From the NCBI GenBank assembly GCA_015847255.1, contig JADLZK010010477.1, positions 124,001-188,000 on the forward strand: a stretch of DNA of 64,000 nt. Reading direction: 5' to 3'. A model generated the notes under the pieces. It made no database searches. It was not told the origin of the DNA and saw only the letters and a list, made by a program, of their open reading frames with translations. Shown here in pieces: positions 21,121 through 33,310 of this stretch. Every line of letters begins with the position of its first letter. Position 1 is the stretch's first letter. The translations under genes were made by a program, and so were the position numbers. The stretch comes from Hyparrhenia diplandra. Lineage: Eukaryota > Streptophyta > Magnoliopsida > Poales > Poaceae.

Positions 21121-23551
21121 AATCCATCACGGTGCCACAGGTCGAACCTAATCACCACCAACTCAACTTGACTGCCCCGACCCGTGGCCTCCCTGGTGCG
21201 AAGAGTGTGAGGGGCCCTCACCTTGCCCCGGATACCACCCATGCTGCGGCGCCGATTGGTACGTCCACCCGTGGTGTGTAGGAGGGACGTGTGGAAGCCC
21301 GTAGTGTGTGGCCGGCGTGCCGGAGGAGGAACGCCACCGGCCACGTGTACTGTGGAGTCGGGCCGACCGGATAGGGTGGATGGGGTGGAGAAGGGCCACC
21401 TGGAGGAGTCGGGTTCGAACCCGCCGACTGTGGCTGCACAAAGGAGAGGCGATCTCATTAGTACCTGCAGGTGAGCCGCACAAGCCAAATAAATAAACAA
21501 CAACATATACTCACCGGAGTCCCTGCAGGAGGAGGAACGGGAAACGGGGGTGGAGCGAACAGCGAGCTAGGCAACGGAGGCAGGGTCACACCCGGGATCT
21601 GGAGGCCCTGGAAGAAGGCCGCCACGTCCGGCATCTGACGCACCGAGTATTGCTGGTATGCCTCCAACTCCCCGCCGATGGGCTCTCGCCTGGGCCGCGC
21701 CGCCTGGCCTCAAAGTTCGGCCGCCCGCCGCCCCGCTCGGCCTCAAAGTTCGCCGCTGGGCCGCCCGCCGGCCTCCAACTCGCCATCCGGGCCCGCAATA
21801 TTACACCCATAACGTTGAAACATTGCATAGGCAGCGGACATGTGTAAAACCAAAGTGAACGACGAATGAAACTGTAATTACGAAACTCCCTGCATCATCG
21901 CGCGTGGAGCTCTGGCTGCCGAGGTGCTATGGGGATGTCGGTGGGAGGTCGTGCTCCTTGAGCGAATCTCGCTCACTCGCGGAACAGAGGACGGGTTGAT
22001 CGTCTTTGTTGGCCATCCAAGACCGGCCCGTGCCGCTTCCCTCCTCCCAACCTCATCACCAGTGTCGTGTCTAGGGGGCGCGGTGGCTGGATCAAGTCGT
22101 CCCCATAGCGCTGCTTTGCCGCCTCGGCGCATCGGGTAAGCTTAGGGTAGACGCGGGCGTTGGTGTACGCCTCGGGCCCCTTCGCCGGTCGTAGACGTTG
22201 GTCGGCCTTTCGCCCGCCGCCGTGAGTCAAAAGGCGAACCCCGCGTACTGCCGATGTGCTGGCCTTCATGCGGCGGACTGCGAGGAGAACACGAGAGATG
22301 GTTAGAAGTGAAGAGATTTGAGCGCTTGAATAAAAATCAACGTAAACGTACCCATCTATCCATATACACCGAGAGGGGCACGCCCCTTGGTGGTGTGGCT
22401 TCCCTTCCATCTCCAAGCGACATCTCCGACGGAGTCTCTTGGTCTCGTCACGTCTCATCCAAGAGCCACTTGTCCACAATAGACTCCCCGCCAGTCCTTG
22501 TACTTGCCGCACCACTCTGACACATCTCGCATGACATAGCAGAGGATGAATGGAAGCCTGCTTATTTTCCATTGAAGGAATCAGAATAAATGCGTTCTAC
22601 GAACCTGGATGTACTGGTCCCTGGTGAGGTCGGTCTCCCTCTGGAGCATCATCTCCCTTGCTTCATTCTTCCTCACCACCTTGCCAAGCACGTCAGCGTT
22701 GAAGGAGATGATGCACTGGACACGTGCCTCGTGGTACAGGTCCTTGAGTCGGTCTCGGCAGACCTTGTCCTGCACTCTAGCGGCCACCGCCTCTTGCCCC
22801 GCCTCGCACGTGAAGTAGTTCTGCATACAGACAACATGTATCATTCTATTATTTAAAAAACATAGTATTTAAACAACGTGAAGTAATCCTGCATACAGAC
22901 TCACCCAGAAGTCCGCCTTGATCTTCCTGGCAAGGGCGCCCTCCTGCACGCGCACGAAGTGCTCCCACGTATAGGGCGGCTCCCTCACGTCCCCGACGGT
23001 CACCAGGCCAGGGTAGTTCTCTTTAATCAGGAGGCTCTGGATGCCATTGATATGGCGCGAACTGCCCCCTCCGCTTACAATCTTCCAATTCACGCAGACG
23101 AGCCATTAAGGAGAATTGTTAGTCCAAGTTCGACGTCACAACATGTCATATGAACAAGTAGTGAAAATATCAATGGCTACTTACTTGTCACCGTGGGGTC
23201 GAATCACCGGGCAGCGGTCAAAGGGATCGCCCCTGGGAGGGTCGAGGCCCCGCGTTGGTAGACCTTGCCGGCACTTTCGAGGAAGACGCCTCGACAGTGT
23301 CTCTTCGGGCTTTGGAGTCCGAGTTCGAAGAGGTGGCCCGACGACGGCTGGCCCGACGACGGCCCCGGCTGGCTCGACGTAGACACAAACTCAAGCCTCC
23401 TCGTGGACGGGCGACGTCGGCCGCGCCTCGACGTCTCCACCGTCAGGTGCTGCTCGTCGGCCTCCTCCTCGTCGGCGTGGGGAGAGGGGGGGGGGGCTCG
23501 TGTAGACGGATTTGGACCCCCCTGCCGACGTTGCCGCCTTCCGCCCGGCAT
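21120..23551 (-). pseudogene. TnpA-like gene remnant of the 9 kb CACTA element
   Basis: Minus-strand coding fragments lie in several frames. Translation likely starts at 23551 (MPGGRRQRRQGG) with an Arg/Pro/Ser-rich N-terminus. The block at 23093-22869 (NWKIVSGGGSS, YPGLVTVGDVREPPYTW, KIKADFWVSL) and the block at 22844-22581 (FTCEAGQEAVAARVQDKVC, DLYHEARVQCIISF, MMLQRETDLTRDQYI) are typical of plant transposase_24 proteins, which bind subterminal repeats. A Pro/His/Tyr-rich C-terminal part is spread over frames at 21500-21160. Intron-like gaps at 22845-22868 and 23094-23190 and frame changes prevent an exact model. The homologous fragment at 221-871 confirms the family. Confidence 0.65.
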
Positions 23552-24029
23552 TTTGTCGAGTCCCCGCAAAGACAAAGAGTAAACCAATTAGTATTGCAAA
23601 ATGAACGAAACATAATTGAAAGGTAACAATAATAACAAAATAGTATTACATGATTTAGAAATTATCTCCCGAATGCCTAAGGCCGGCATGTAGTCATCAC
23701 TATCACTATCACTATTGTAATCATCAATGTCACCATCCTCATCATCTGTAGACGCCCTCAAAGATGTGCATCGCCCTCGGCATGTGCATCGCCCCTCAAA
23801 GATGTGCATCGCCCATTTTTTAGAAGATTGTCTTCTTGTTGTAAGGTAGGAGCCCCATTCCCTCTCCGGTGTTGACCAATAAATTCCTCGAAAAACAAGG
23901 CAAGTGGGTCGGATCGATAGGTGGAGGATAGTGACGGCGTATGGAACAAGCTCAATGAGAACTTACCGCGATAAGGAGCAGTTTTCGTCAAGGTTCAACA
24001 ACACATAGAGCATGATAGTGCGCCACTCA

Positions 24030-26484
24030 TCAAAGGACAAGTGCTTGTGGGTAGCTGCGCGCTTCCTCTTCCGACTTGCCCTCCGAAAAGGCCGAGGTTC
24101 GATGAACTCTCGTCGGCGTTGTAACGAGGGGTAGGATTGTGGACGCCGGGAAGTTTCTCAAGATAGTACGCTTTGTGTGAAGGTCGACACCTCCTCTAGA
24201 ATATATGCCTCTCGCCACGGAAGGCTCAATTTTGGCTTTATTCCCCGCATTTTCTCTCGAAGTACCTTGAGAGCCCTCTCGATTGGATAGCACCAACGGA
24301 ACCGCACGGGCCCCCAACCGTGCCTCTCAGCAAGGAGTGCAAAATCAGGTCTTTGCATCGTGGGGAAGAAGCCGGTGGAAATATCATCTCCAACTTGCAG
24401 ATCAACACGGTGCAGCACGCCCGGATCGCAATCGCATCCCGAGATAACTCCTTAACACAAAGTCGGCGGAAGAAGAAGCTCAACTCGCCAGACGCCGCGC
24501 CACACCGGCTCGGAGAGGTATCCCCGAAGTCATCGCGGGAAGGATCCGCTCAATCCATATGTGGAAGTCATGACTCTTCATCCCTAAGACTTTCATAGTC
24601 AGCAAGTTCACTCCCTACTCGATTCGCCGCATACCCATCGTGGAACGATAACGTCTTCATCCTTTGTAGTACTTCCTTCCTATCGGCCCTTTTGATGATG
24701 TAGTCGGCGGGCCCTTTTTCCATCTCTTCCCGGGGATAGGGGTCTCTATCACTAGCTTTGGTCTATCGCACATCATCTCTATGTCAAGCCTAGCCTTAAC
24801 GTTGTCCTTTGACTTCTTAAGGTCCATGGTTGTTACGAAGAGTGCCTCGGAGATATTCTTTTTTCGTGTGCATTACATCGATGTTGTGTGGAAGAAGAAG
24901 ATCCTTGAAGTAGGGGAGATTAGTCAAGCCCGATATATAAGTCCACATGTGTGTGGTACCATATCCAACAAAACAACCTTTCTTTTTCATCGATTTTGAG
25001 ACCGGCTAGCTCGGCAAGGACCTCTTCACCGGTCATAAACTTTGGGATGGGGTCGGTGACTTCAACACCTTTCGTGAAGTGCTTTTTGTCTAGTCTCGAA
25101 TTCATGGTTCTCGGGCAGGAATTGACGATGTTTGTCAAACGATGAATACTTGCCACCCTTCGCAGCCCGGTGAACATCACATACCTGCCTTGCATGTTGG
25201 GCAAGGGAACCTCCCATGAACACACCATGCGCTGAATATGCCATAAGCCGAGGAAGTCATGCATTGAATATAGGTACCACACATGCATTGTAAAGTTCGT
25301 TTTTGTAGCTCGGCCGAATGCGTCGGTACCCCATTTTGCCAAGCATCTTGCAATTCATCCCACACCGGGCCGCATGAACACACCCATATTGTTGCGGGTG
25401 CGGTATTATCGGCGTCAAACGGTGCTTGAGCTCAAACATGACACCGGGGGGAACATTGAGAGGGATCACGAACACGGGCCAACAAGTGTGCGGGGCCGCC
25501 AACATTCCGCACGGGTTGAACCCATTCATTTGCGAACGCTACAGCGTACATTTCGAGCCTCCATAGCTTTTTCGGGATGCATATTATCGAAGTGCTTCCA
25601 TGCATCACCATCCGATGGGTGTACCAACTTCGGGGATCGTATCTTTTTGCCCTTCTTGTGCCATGTCATTTGTTTCGCTGGACTCCTCTGTCATGTACAG
25701 CCGTTGGAGCCTCGATGCGAAAGGAAGGTGTCAGAGGACCATCTCGGGGATCTTGGACCTATTTCTTCCCCGCCATCACTACATTCTACCTCCACAAACC
25801 TAGAGGCTTTGCACTTTGGACAAGGCGTTGCTTCCTTGAGGTCTCCCGAATAGGACGCACCCCTTTGGACAAGCATGGTACGACTCATACGGCATCTTGA
25901 GTCCACGAAGGAGTCTCTCGTGACTCGTGACGTGTTCTTCGGCAAGACGTGACCCCCTGAAGCGGTTTGCCAATAATCGACAAAGGGTGTCGGCCGTCTC
26001 GACAAATGCTCAATTGCGACTTCAACGCTATAAGGCGTGAAATGGCATCCAGCCAGTAACCATTGTCTTCTCGTGAAGGGGCTCTTTGTGCCGCCTCCAT
26101 CATCTCGTAGAACGCCTTTGCGGTTTCCTCAGTTCCTCCTCCAATCCTCCATTGAACCGTGCATCGTGAAAGTGCGCCATCATGTACGCCATCCCGGCAT
26201 CCGCATCATACTCCTCGAGGAGGGGCCTCACCACGTCCTCTCTAATACGATCGACTTCACCGTGGAAGATCCGGTGGCTATAGTTTGGGGCCGAATCCGT
26301 TGTTGTAAATATGTTTGCCCATTTCAACCTTTCGTTTTTTTTTCTTGTTCTTACATTTCTTTGCAGGGACACGCGGCATCCGAATAGACCCTTTAGCAAA
26401 TTTGGGCCAAATGCATGCTCCAGAAAGCATCGGTCCCCTAACCCATTCAAGGCTCTTACTTGCGGCTCGTGTACATCCACTCAC
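24030..26484 (-). pseudogene. TNP2-like CACTA transposase remnant
   Basis: This is the catalytic-type transposase of CACTA elements, read on the minus strand in broken frames. From the N-terminus: SHRIFHGE and MAYMMAHFHDARF near 26300-26150; FYEMMEAAQ-type sequence and LDAISRLIALKSQ near 26050; ATPCPKCKASRFVEVE, a CxxC segment, near 25810; MNGFNPCGMLAAPHTCWPVF near 25520; FTMHVWYLYSMHDFLGLW near 25270; KHFTKGVEVTDPIPKFMTGEE near 25070; and a DUF4218-like portion towards 24100. At least four frame changes and lost conserved residues (WPVFVIPLNVPPGVM without the usual LPPW) indicate decay. Motif order matches TNP2 proteins; I could not check every catalytic acid. Confidence 0.75.
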
Positions 26485-27239
26485 GGTTATCCATCCTACG
26501 TCATACGCCCATGTTAGCGAGCCATATAACCAAGCAATTGCATCTACACGGCGTTCCTACCATCTAATAGGTGAGGGATAGGTCCTAATCCCACCCGAGG
26601 ATGCATAGACAAGGTTAGCATCCATGCTCGGCTCCGTCAGAGGCGGAATTTCGGGCGGCACCTCCCGCTATTCTCCCGATACACGTCCCGGCGGGGAGTG
26701 TGTATCCGGAGAACAACGTGGGAGGTGCTGCCGAAAATCCGGCTCGGACGGGACGAGCATGGATGCTAACCCATCTACGCATCTACGGGCTGTCCAAAAA
26801 CGTGGACAATCCGAAAGCAGTCACGGTCGCAGATATGCATAGATGCGCATACCAACGCTGTATCTCTTTCGGACGGAAGACGCCTAACTGGGCCGCGCTA
26901 TGTAAGACAACTACAAGGACGGACGGAGGTGATTAATACCTACGGTGTCGGTGGAGACGCGGTGCGGCAAGACACGCGGCGCCCACGAGGACGATCGGGT
27001 CGCCGAGTCCCTCCCACAGGTCCTCCTACAAAACAAGGGGAAAAAATTGTTAGTGTCGACTCAAAATTTCGCAGCAGACACCTCCCTCGCACGGGGAGGT
27101 TCCCAAAACCTGCAAAAAACATGGCACGAAGGCCAACAACCACATGCATATACCAAATATGGGCACGAAGGCCACCAACCACCAATATATCAACAAGAGC
27201 CATTCACTTTACTTCTCGAAACCATGTAGATGAAAGTAT

Positions 27240-27690
27240 TCAAGTATTACCATAACAATTACTACTAACCCTACAACTATTACTAACAACTACTAACACT
27301 ACTAATACTAACCCTACAACTACTAACCCTACAACTATTTACTAACTATTTACTAACTACTACTACTAACCCTACAACTAACACTACTAGAAGGATAGGG
27401 CTTACCTTGGCCGCGGCAACACGAAGAACGACGACCGGCGTCGATCACCTTCTTCCTCCTCCCCTTCCTCTTCTTCCTCCTCCTTCTTCCTCCTCTCCTT
27501 CCTCTTCTTCCTCCTCCCCTTCCTCTTCTTCCTCCTCTCCTTCCTCTTCTTCCCTTCCTCCCTCTTCCTCCTCCCCTTCCTCTTCTTCCTCCTCTCCTTC
27601 CTCTTCTTCCTCTTCTTCCCTTCCTCCCTCTTCCTCCTCACCTTCCCCTTTCTCCCTCTTCCTCCTCACCTTCCCTCTGCCGGCCGGGAC
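27240..27690. repeat. Low-complexity tracts: ACTAACCCTACAACT-type and TTCCTCCTC microsatellite
   Basis: 27240-27390 is a degenerate array of ACTAAC, CCCTACAACT and TACTAA phrases. 27445-27680 is an almost pure pyrimidine tract of TCCTCTTCC-type units. On the minus strand this reads as Lys/Arg/Glu/Gly-rich frames that are artefacts of the repeat. Both lie in the 5' leader side of the CACTA element. Confidence 0.8.
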
Positions 27691-28153
27691 TCACGGGGGC
27701 AGCAGTGGGCGGCCGAGAGAGCGGCGGCCGGTCTTGGCGGGCAGCCGGCGGGGCGCGTGGGGCGGCAGTTGGCGGATCCAGCGCTGGAAGAGCAGGCGCC
27801 CGGCCACTTCGCCGCGGGCGGGGGAGGCAGGTGGCGGCGGGAGGTCCGGCGGCGGCGGGGTGGCCGGATCCGCCGGGAGCTTGGCCGGCGGCGGCCCGGC
27901 AAAGCGGGCGGCGGCGATGAACGACGGCGGGCGGCGGGGCGATGAACGCGGGCGGCGTACGGGCGAGATGATAGAGATAGGGTTGGGCTGGGAGGAAATG
28001 GGGCGCGTCGGGCCAAATAAACATCGGCTTTGCCGAGTGCCGTGAAATCAGGCACTCGGCAAAGGCGTTTTTAATTTTAAAAAAAATCCTTTGCCGAGTG
28101 CCCCCGTGTGCGGGCACTCGGCAAACCTTTTGCCGAAAGTGTCAACCAATGGC

Positions 28154-29068
28154 ACTCGGCAAATTATGCATTTTTTTTTTTTTTTTGTCCCATATTTTTT
28201 TGTGAGGCCTTGGTTCACTAATTACATCTCATCTTGAATTTGGGACAATTTGAAGTTGTTTTGCTATATTTTATGAATTATTTCTATTTTGTTGCATTTT
28301 TTCGACCACTCCAAATTTGAACTGCAGGTACATGAAATAATGGAATGTGGTCATTAAAAAAAATATTATTCATGATGTTTGGCGTATGTTTAGGCTCAAT
28401 CCGAGGGGACTCGCGTGAAATTACGAACATTTATGTGTCGAACATGACGAAGTTACATGCGGGAAAAAGTGTTTTTAAATTCTATAAAATCCAAACGAAG
28501 TTTAAAAATCACGAAAACTTGGCGAGGTGTCTTGTCATCTCATGAGGAGGTTGTGGTAAAAATTTGAAAAAGTTTTTGAGCAAGTTGTGACAAGACACCT
28601 CGCCAAGTTTCAAATTTTTAGCCTTCCGACGTCACAACTTGCTCGAAACTTTTTCAAATTTTTACCACAGCCTCCTCATGAGATGACAAGACACCTCGCC
28701 AAGTTTCATGATTTTTAAACTTCGTTTGGATTTTTATAGAATTTAAAAATACTTTTCTCCGCATGTAACTTCGTCATGTTCGACACATAAATGTTCGTAA
28801 TTTCACGCTGAGTCCCCTCGGATTGAGGCTAAACATACGCCAAACATCATGAATAATATTTTTTAATGACCACATTCCATTATTTCATGTACCTGCAGTT
28901 CAAATTTGGAGTGGTCGAGAAAAAATGCAAGAAAATAGAAATAATTCATAAAATATAGCAAAACAACTTCAAATTGTCCCAAATTCGAAGATGAGATGTA
29001 ATTAGTGAACCAAGGCCACACAAAAAATATGGGATGAAAAAACAAAAAAAAATGCATAATTTGCCGAG
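28154..29068. repeat. Long inverted repeat: hairpin with 438-bp arms inside the CACTA element
   Basis: The left arm 28154-28591 is the near-perfect reverse complement of the right arm 28631-29068, with a 39-bp spacer. Anchors are CACTCGGCAAATTATGCAT against ATGCATAATTTGCCGAGTG at the outer ends, and GAGCAAGTTGTGAC against GTCACAACTTGCTC at the centre. Between them, GTACATGAAATAATGGAATG pairs with CATTCCATTATTTCATGTAC. The arms differ by only scattered substitutions and short A/T-tract length changes. The spacer repeats part of the arm (CACCTCGCCAAGTTT). A transcript through it would fold into long double-stranded RNA. Confidence 0.92.
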
Positions 29069-29436
29069 TGTCGGTCGGGCACTCGGCAGAAAGACCCAAT
29101 TTGCCGAGTGCATATACGTGCGGCACTCGGCAAAGGATACCTAGTTTGCCGAAAGTGTCTAACGTTCGACACTCGGCAAAGGTGACGGAGAACGTGGCCG
29201 TTTTGGTGCTGTTACTCTTTGCGAAGTGTATTATTTTGCCGGCGGTTTCGCACTTTCGGCAAATATCTAATTTTCGAGTGGGAAACACCGCCCGACGGCC
29301 CGGCACTTTCGGCAAAGAAGTCTTTGCCGAGTGCTCGGTTTGGCACTCGGCAAAGATTATCTTTTGCCGAGTGCCCGATTTTTCCACTCGGCAAACATTT
29401 TCGTGACTTTCGGCAAAGATGCGGATTCCTGTAGTG

Positions 29437-32400
29437 TATACAAGCATCCACTTGTGGATGTGGGGGCTGGAATTTTATTCCATAATCTAAAAAAAAAGTA
29501 GCCCTTTGGTTTTTTGCCCCCGAGGAAAACAGGAGGGTGCAATCCCCTACTGTGCTTTTAGTCTCATGTTGTATGTAGCTACTTTCGGTTATTAGCAAGG
29601 ACCTTTTACCATTCACCAGTAACAGTTACAATTTACTAAGGTAATTCTATCTGAATTTTGAATCCTGATCGATATATCCATTTAAACTCTGCAGCACAAA
29701 GGGTGAGTTGAAGCACCAGGTTTCGGAGGAGAGCTGAAGCAAAGTTTCTGGTTCGACTGCCAGTCGTTGGTGTCCTACTCCTACCTCGTTTGAAAGCAGA
29801 GGCCGGAGTACGCCATTCGATTGTGGCCAAGATTATTTTGCTCGTTTGCTCTTCTCCTGTGGTTATTATCTGATCTGTTAAGCTATTTATGTACCTTCTA
29901 AAAATAAGTCCATCAGAATCCGCAGATGGTAGTCACATTCCATTTCTGTTTCAGATTTGCTGCACTGTCGTGGATTCAGTACTGTTTGGCCTGTTTGTAG
30001 TGTACAAGACAATGAATGTTCTTGATTTGGCTGATTGCTGTAGTCGTACTTGTACCGTATTCTAGACTTGTGTAGTATATATATTCAGCATGGACCAAAC
30101 GCTGTATGAACTGGAGTTTTTGTTGCCAATCTCTGCTCCTCCGTGCATATACCCAGTTGCTGGCAAGTGGCAACATTTTTTTTTCTTTTCGGTGCGCACA
30201 TCCTCTGGATCGTGGACTTATGGTATCGTGGATCGATTGATTGATCCATTCCGTCCGCGATTCCGTGTCAGGCTGCCCCACTAGGACATCACACGAGCTC
30301 ACACACTTGAGACTTTTCACTGATCCCGTTCTTGCCGAGGGAGTGTGGCAGCTGCAACTGCAACACGCCGACCGCTCCTCCGGCGTGTTGATGTAGAAAG
30401 TTTTAGCTACAAGATACATTGTCACCACCCCTGATACTGAAAGTTTGATGTAGAAAATACGGGAGTATCAAACTAGTAACATCACCTGTCCCAAATTTCT
30501 TTGGAAAACAATTTTTTAAGAAAGGACGGCAAAAAACTTTCTTTGTGATTTCTATTAGAAGAAAGAAAGGTGTTTTTAATGAACCCTACAACCGAGGAGA
30601 GTGTTTCACTCATCCTAACACGACTTTGGTACAACATCCATCACATCTCATGCCACTACTTGCTCGAACTTGTCGAAACGACCCAACTAATACAACTCAA
30701 ACACGACGACCTGCCGGACGACATCAAACAGCAAAGCTTGGGGCACCACCATGAACAACCCGTTGGATCAAATGCGGAACTGGAATGCCTAACCATGCCT
30801 TCAAGGAGGATAAGGGACGCTAAAAGCGCCCGACAAGGTAGTCCACCATGGGAAGGTTTTCACCTGTAACATCTAGTACGGAAAAGGAGGAGAGGTCGGA
30901 AACGACGTCTCAAGAAGGAAACGACATCCACAATCGCCGCCGTCCAAGCTTTTGCCCCGATGGCAAGCAACCTCCAAAACCGTCACCGCCGGAGACCGAA
31001 CCCTACCAAGAAGGTAGAATGCAATGATGGATCAGCAGCCACCCCGCTGCCGCCCCTACAGACACCGGCAAGGAGAAGCGTTGTGAGAAGCCCACCGAAA
31101 AGTATTTGCTTTGCTTGGAGCTCATTTTTCTCCTCCCAAAGTACATGCTTCATCATCGTTCTTATGATTTTTTTTTTTTTTTGCCGATTTTTCTGTGCCA
31201 AACATACAGTAACATAAGCAAAAGGCAATTGCTCTTGGTACTCCCAAATGACTGTGGTTATCTGATTCAAATTCTAAACTATATGTACGTTGTCTGCTTT
31301 TTCTCACGGTTCCCTGGGACCCGGTGCCCATTTCCGCTGACGGGAACAAGAAGTCGGCCATCGAAGCCCGTTTGCGGGAACGAGGACTGACTCGGCACCA
31401 AGTAATAGGCCAGAAGCTGCGGGACCACACGACCGGCCCAAGAGGAACTGAAAGCCCAGATCAAAAGGAACCGCAAGCCCAATACTCGGTTCTGGGCCCA
31501 GATTGGCGAGTGTAAAGTGAAGTTTCTTCTTTATGTGTTGTGAGAGAAAGAAGCTGAGGGAGGGAGAGAACAGGATAACCTAAGGCCTTGCGTGGAATGG
31601 AGAATTTCAACGGAATGCTAAACGTCCATTTTGCTTAGGGCAATGCTCAGGTACACCTTTTACCTATTAGGAGGTAATATCTCAAATTGATTTGGACCAT
31701 TGATTTTTACAATTTAGTGAATTACTAAATAACTTATTAAATTAAAAAAACAAAAACAAAACCTTCGCACCCCTATTGACCGAGGGAATCTGCATGCCGT
31801 TGCAACAAATCATTGGACATGTTCAACGTGTTCCATAGTATACACAAACAAACATGTTCAACATATATAAAACTTCATGTGCGTATATAAAAATTGTGGT
31901 ATGCTAATTAGAAATAAATACTTCGAATTTGCATTCGGATATATGATTTAACTCAAAATCAAAGCAATCGTCGCTCGAAAATGTTCAAAGAACCAAAACT
32001 TGGGGACTTGGGGGAAAAAAATAGATGCAAGCACGCTAACAATAGTTAAAATATTTAAAAAGTTATTTAAAATTAGAATTTGAATACGTATGAAAAATTA
32101 GGAGAAGAAGTATGCATGCATGCCTACACGAAAGGAAGGGAGGCCTGCTCGCTTCTCTATCTCCGTAATGAGGGGATTTGACGTATTTTTTTTTTTTTTT
32201 TTTCTGTGTCCCCGTAAGGAGTACAGATTATGCATGCATCAACAAAATCTAAAAAAAAAAAAAAAGATTTTCTATATTTAAAACTTTCCTTATTTGACCT
32301 ATTTTATAAAATAAATTTAAATAAATACTATTACCTCCTAGGAGGTAATAGATGATAAATGGATTTGTTTGATCGGAATAAATAGGCGGTCCACGATCAT

Positions 32401-32859
32401 TTGAAAAGATCCGTAGCAATTGCCTTCATTGATTATAAGAGACAGTTCATTGGTGTACACTAATGCAGCATAAACACTGAGGACAATGGCAATACTGAGG
32501 GTGCTTATTAATGTTTGATAAGCAGTCGACAAAGGGAATTCTGAAAACACCAAAGGTCACAATGAAACCTTTTGCAGTTCACTTCACGTGTCCAGGCATG
32601 CATTTCGCTGAAGTCAGTAGTCAGTGCACTTTTGCTTGCAAAAGTGTAGGAGAAATGAATTCGCCCAGCCCCCCCCCCACCCCCCACCCCCCAGACAGCG
32701 GCCACCAGTGGCGGCGCGGGGGGTATTCTTAGGTATTCAAATGAATACCCATAATTTTTGTACCACAATGAATATGTATTGCTTATACTAAAATATCTAG
32801 CTTTATTAGTGTCCTCATTTCATTGTTTTGGGGAAAAAAATGTTGTGGGAATACCCAAA
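29437..32859 (+). other. Region downstream of the CACTA element, with a probable NLR-2 3' UTR exon
   Basis: 29640-29900 resembles 51030-51290 downstream of the NLR pseudogene: both have GATATATCC or TATATATCCATT, then a GCAGCA acceptor-like site, then GAAGCACCAGGTTTC or AAAGCACCATGTCTC, then TATGTACCTT. I read this as a 3' UTR exon after an intron now enlarged by the 9 kb CACTA element. 30090-31520 has short frames without recognisable domains. An AGGAGGTAATA / TATTACCTCCT inverted pair at 31670 and 32332 may bound a 670-bp MITE-like unit. A C-rich tract lies near 32670-32692. No complete gene was seen. Confidence 0.5.
31670..32352. repeat. Possible MITE bounded by AGGAGGTAATA inverted repeats
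   Basis: TTAGGAGGTAATATC near 31668 and TATTACCTCCTAGGAGGTAATAG near 32331 are inverted copies about 670 bp apart, the right one being itself a palindrome. The interior is AT-rich and non-coding. No target duplication was recognised, so the element call is tentative. Confidence 0.3.
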
Positions 32860-33310
32860 CGTTGAATCCTAGCTCACAGGCGTGGGGCATCGCCGGCGGA
32901 TCCCGTGCTCGCCATCGCAGATCCTCAACATCTGGCGGCGGCGTCCATTGCCCTCAATCTCCAGTTGGCGGCTTCTGTGCTGGGAGTGCCGTGATCCTTG
33001 GGGCCCCCATGTGCCTTGCCGCCCTATGTAGAGCTGATTGTGATTCTTCCACGCGGAGGCAGCGTCCAATCTGAGAGCCAATGGCGTTGGGACCTCTGGT
33101 CGGCGACATGGAGGACCACGTCCATTTCTGCGTAAGTGCCCTGCACACTAGTCCCTTCTAATTGCAGTCTCATAGGTCCTGTTTGGAATCGCAGACCCGT
33201 CGGAAGCGAATTATTTTTCTGCTATTTTTCTGTTCAATTCGTAGTTCCAAAGTGGCATTCATTCGTAGTGGGTTCTCAGCATTGTACCCAGCTCCTGATA
33301 CTTTTTGAAC
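32860..33310 (+). repeat. Duplicated segment, copy A (matches 52690-53125)
   Basis: Shared phrases in the same order and orientation are GCATCGCCGGCGGATCCC against GCATCGCCGGCAGATCCC, GCAGATCCT, a GTCC(A/G)TTGCC phrase followed by ATCTCC, CATGTG and GCCTTGCCGCCCT or GCCTTGCCACCCT. Further on come GAGGACC, a GTAAGT donor-like site, TTTTTCTGCTA, AATTCGTAG and CTCCTGATAC. The GC-rich first half followed by GTAAGT suggests a leader exon and intron, perhaps of an ancestral downstream gene, but no long open frame is kept in either copy. Confidence 0.6.

Larger units (their letters stand above)
20368..29436 (-). mobile_element. Complete CACTA (En/Spm) transposon, 9069 bp
   Basis: The left terminus CACTACAGGAATCCG (20368-20382) and the right terminus CGGATTCCTGTAGTG (29422-29436) form a perfect 15-bp inverted repeat. 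The 3-bp target duplication TAT is present at 20365-20367 and 29437-29439. Subterminal arrays of TTTGCCGAGTGC-type units occupy 20385-20835 and 28020-29420. On the minus strand the order from the right end is a long hairpin, a CT-rich tract and GC-rich leader, TNP2-like transposase remnants, then TnpA-like remnants, as in En/Spm. Both coding regions carry frameshifts, so the copy is probably not autonomous, but intact ends mean it could still be moved in trans. It lies between the NLR-2 coding end and its probable 3' UTR exon. Confidence 0.93.

Noticed and set aside
27240..27390. Possible interstitial telomere repeat (CCCTA phrases)
   Set aside because: The units are ACTAACCCTACAACT-like with irregular spacing and do not form CCCTAAA heptamers; it is ordinary simple sequence in the CACTA element.
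27407..28045. 212-codon frame and minus-strand Lys/Arg/Glu-rich frames
   Set aside because: They are direct translations of the TTCCTC microsatellite and adjoining GC-rich sequence; no protein family is recognisable.
28345..28545. Small open frame inside the long hairpin
   Set aside because: It lies in the inverted-repeat arm and its mirror arm has no matching conserved frame; no domain.
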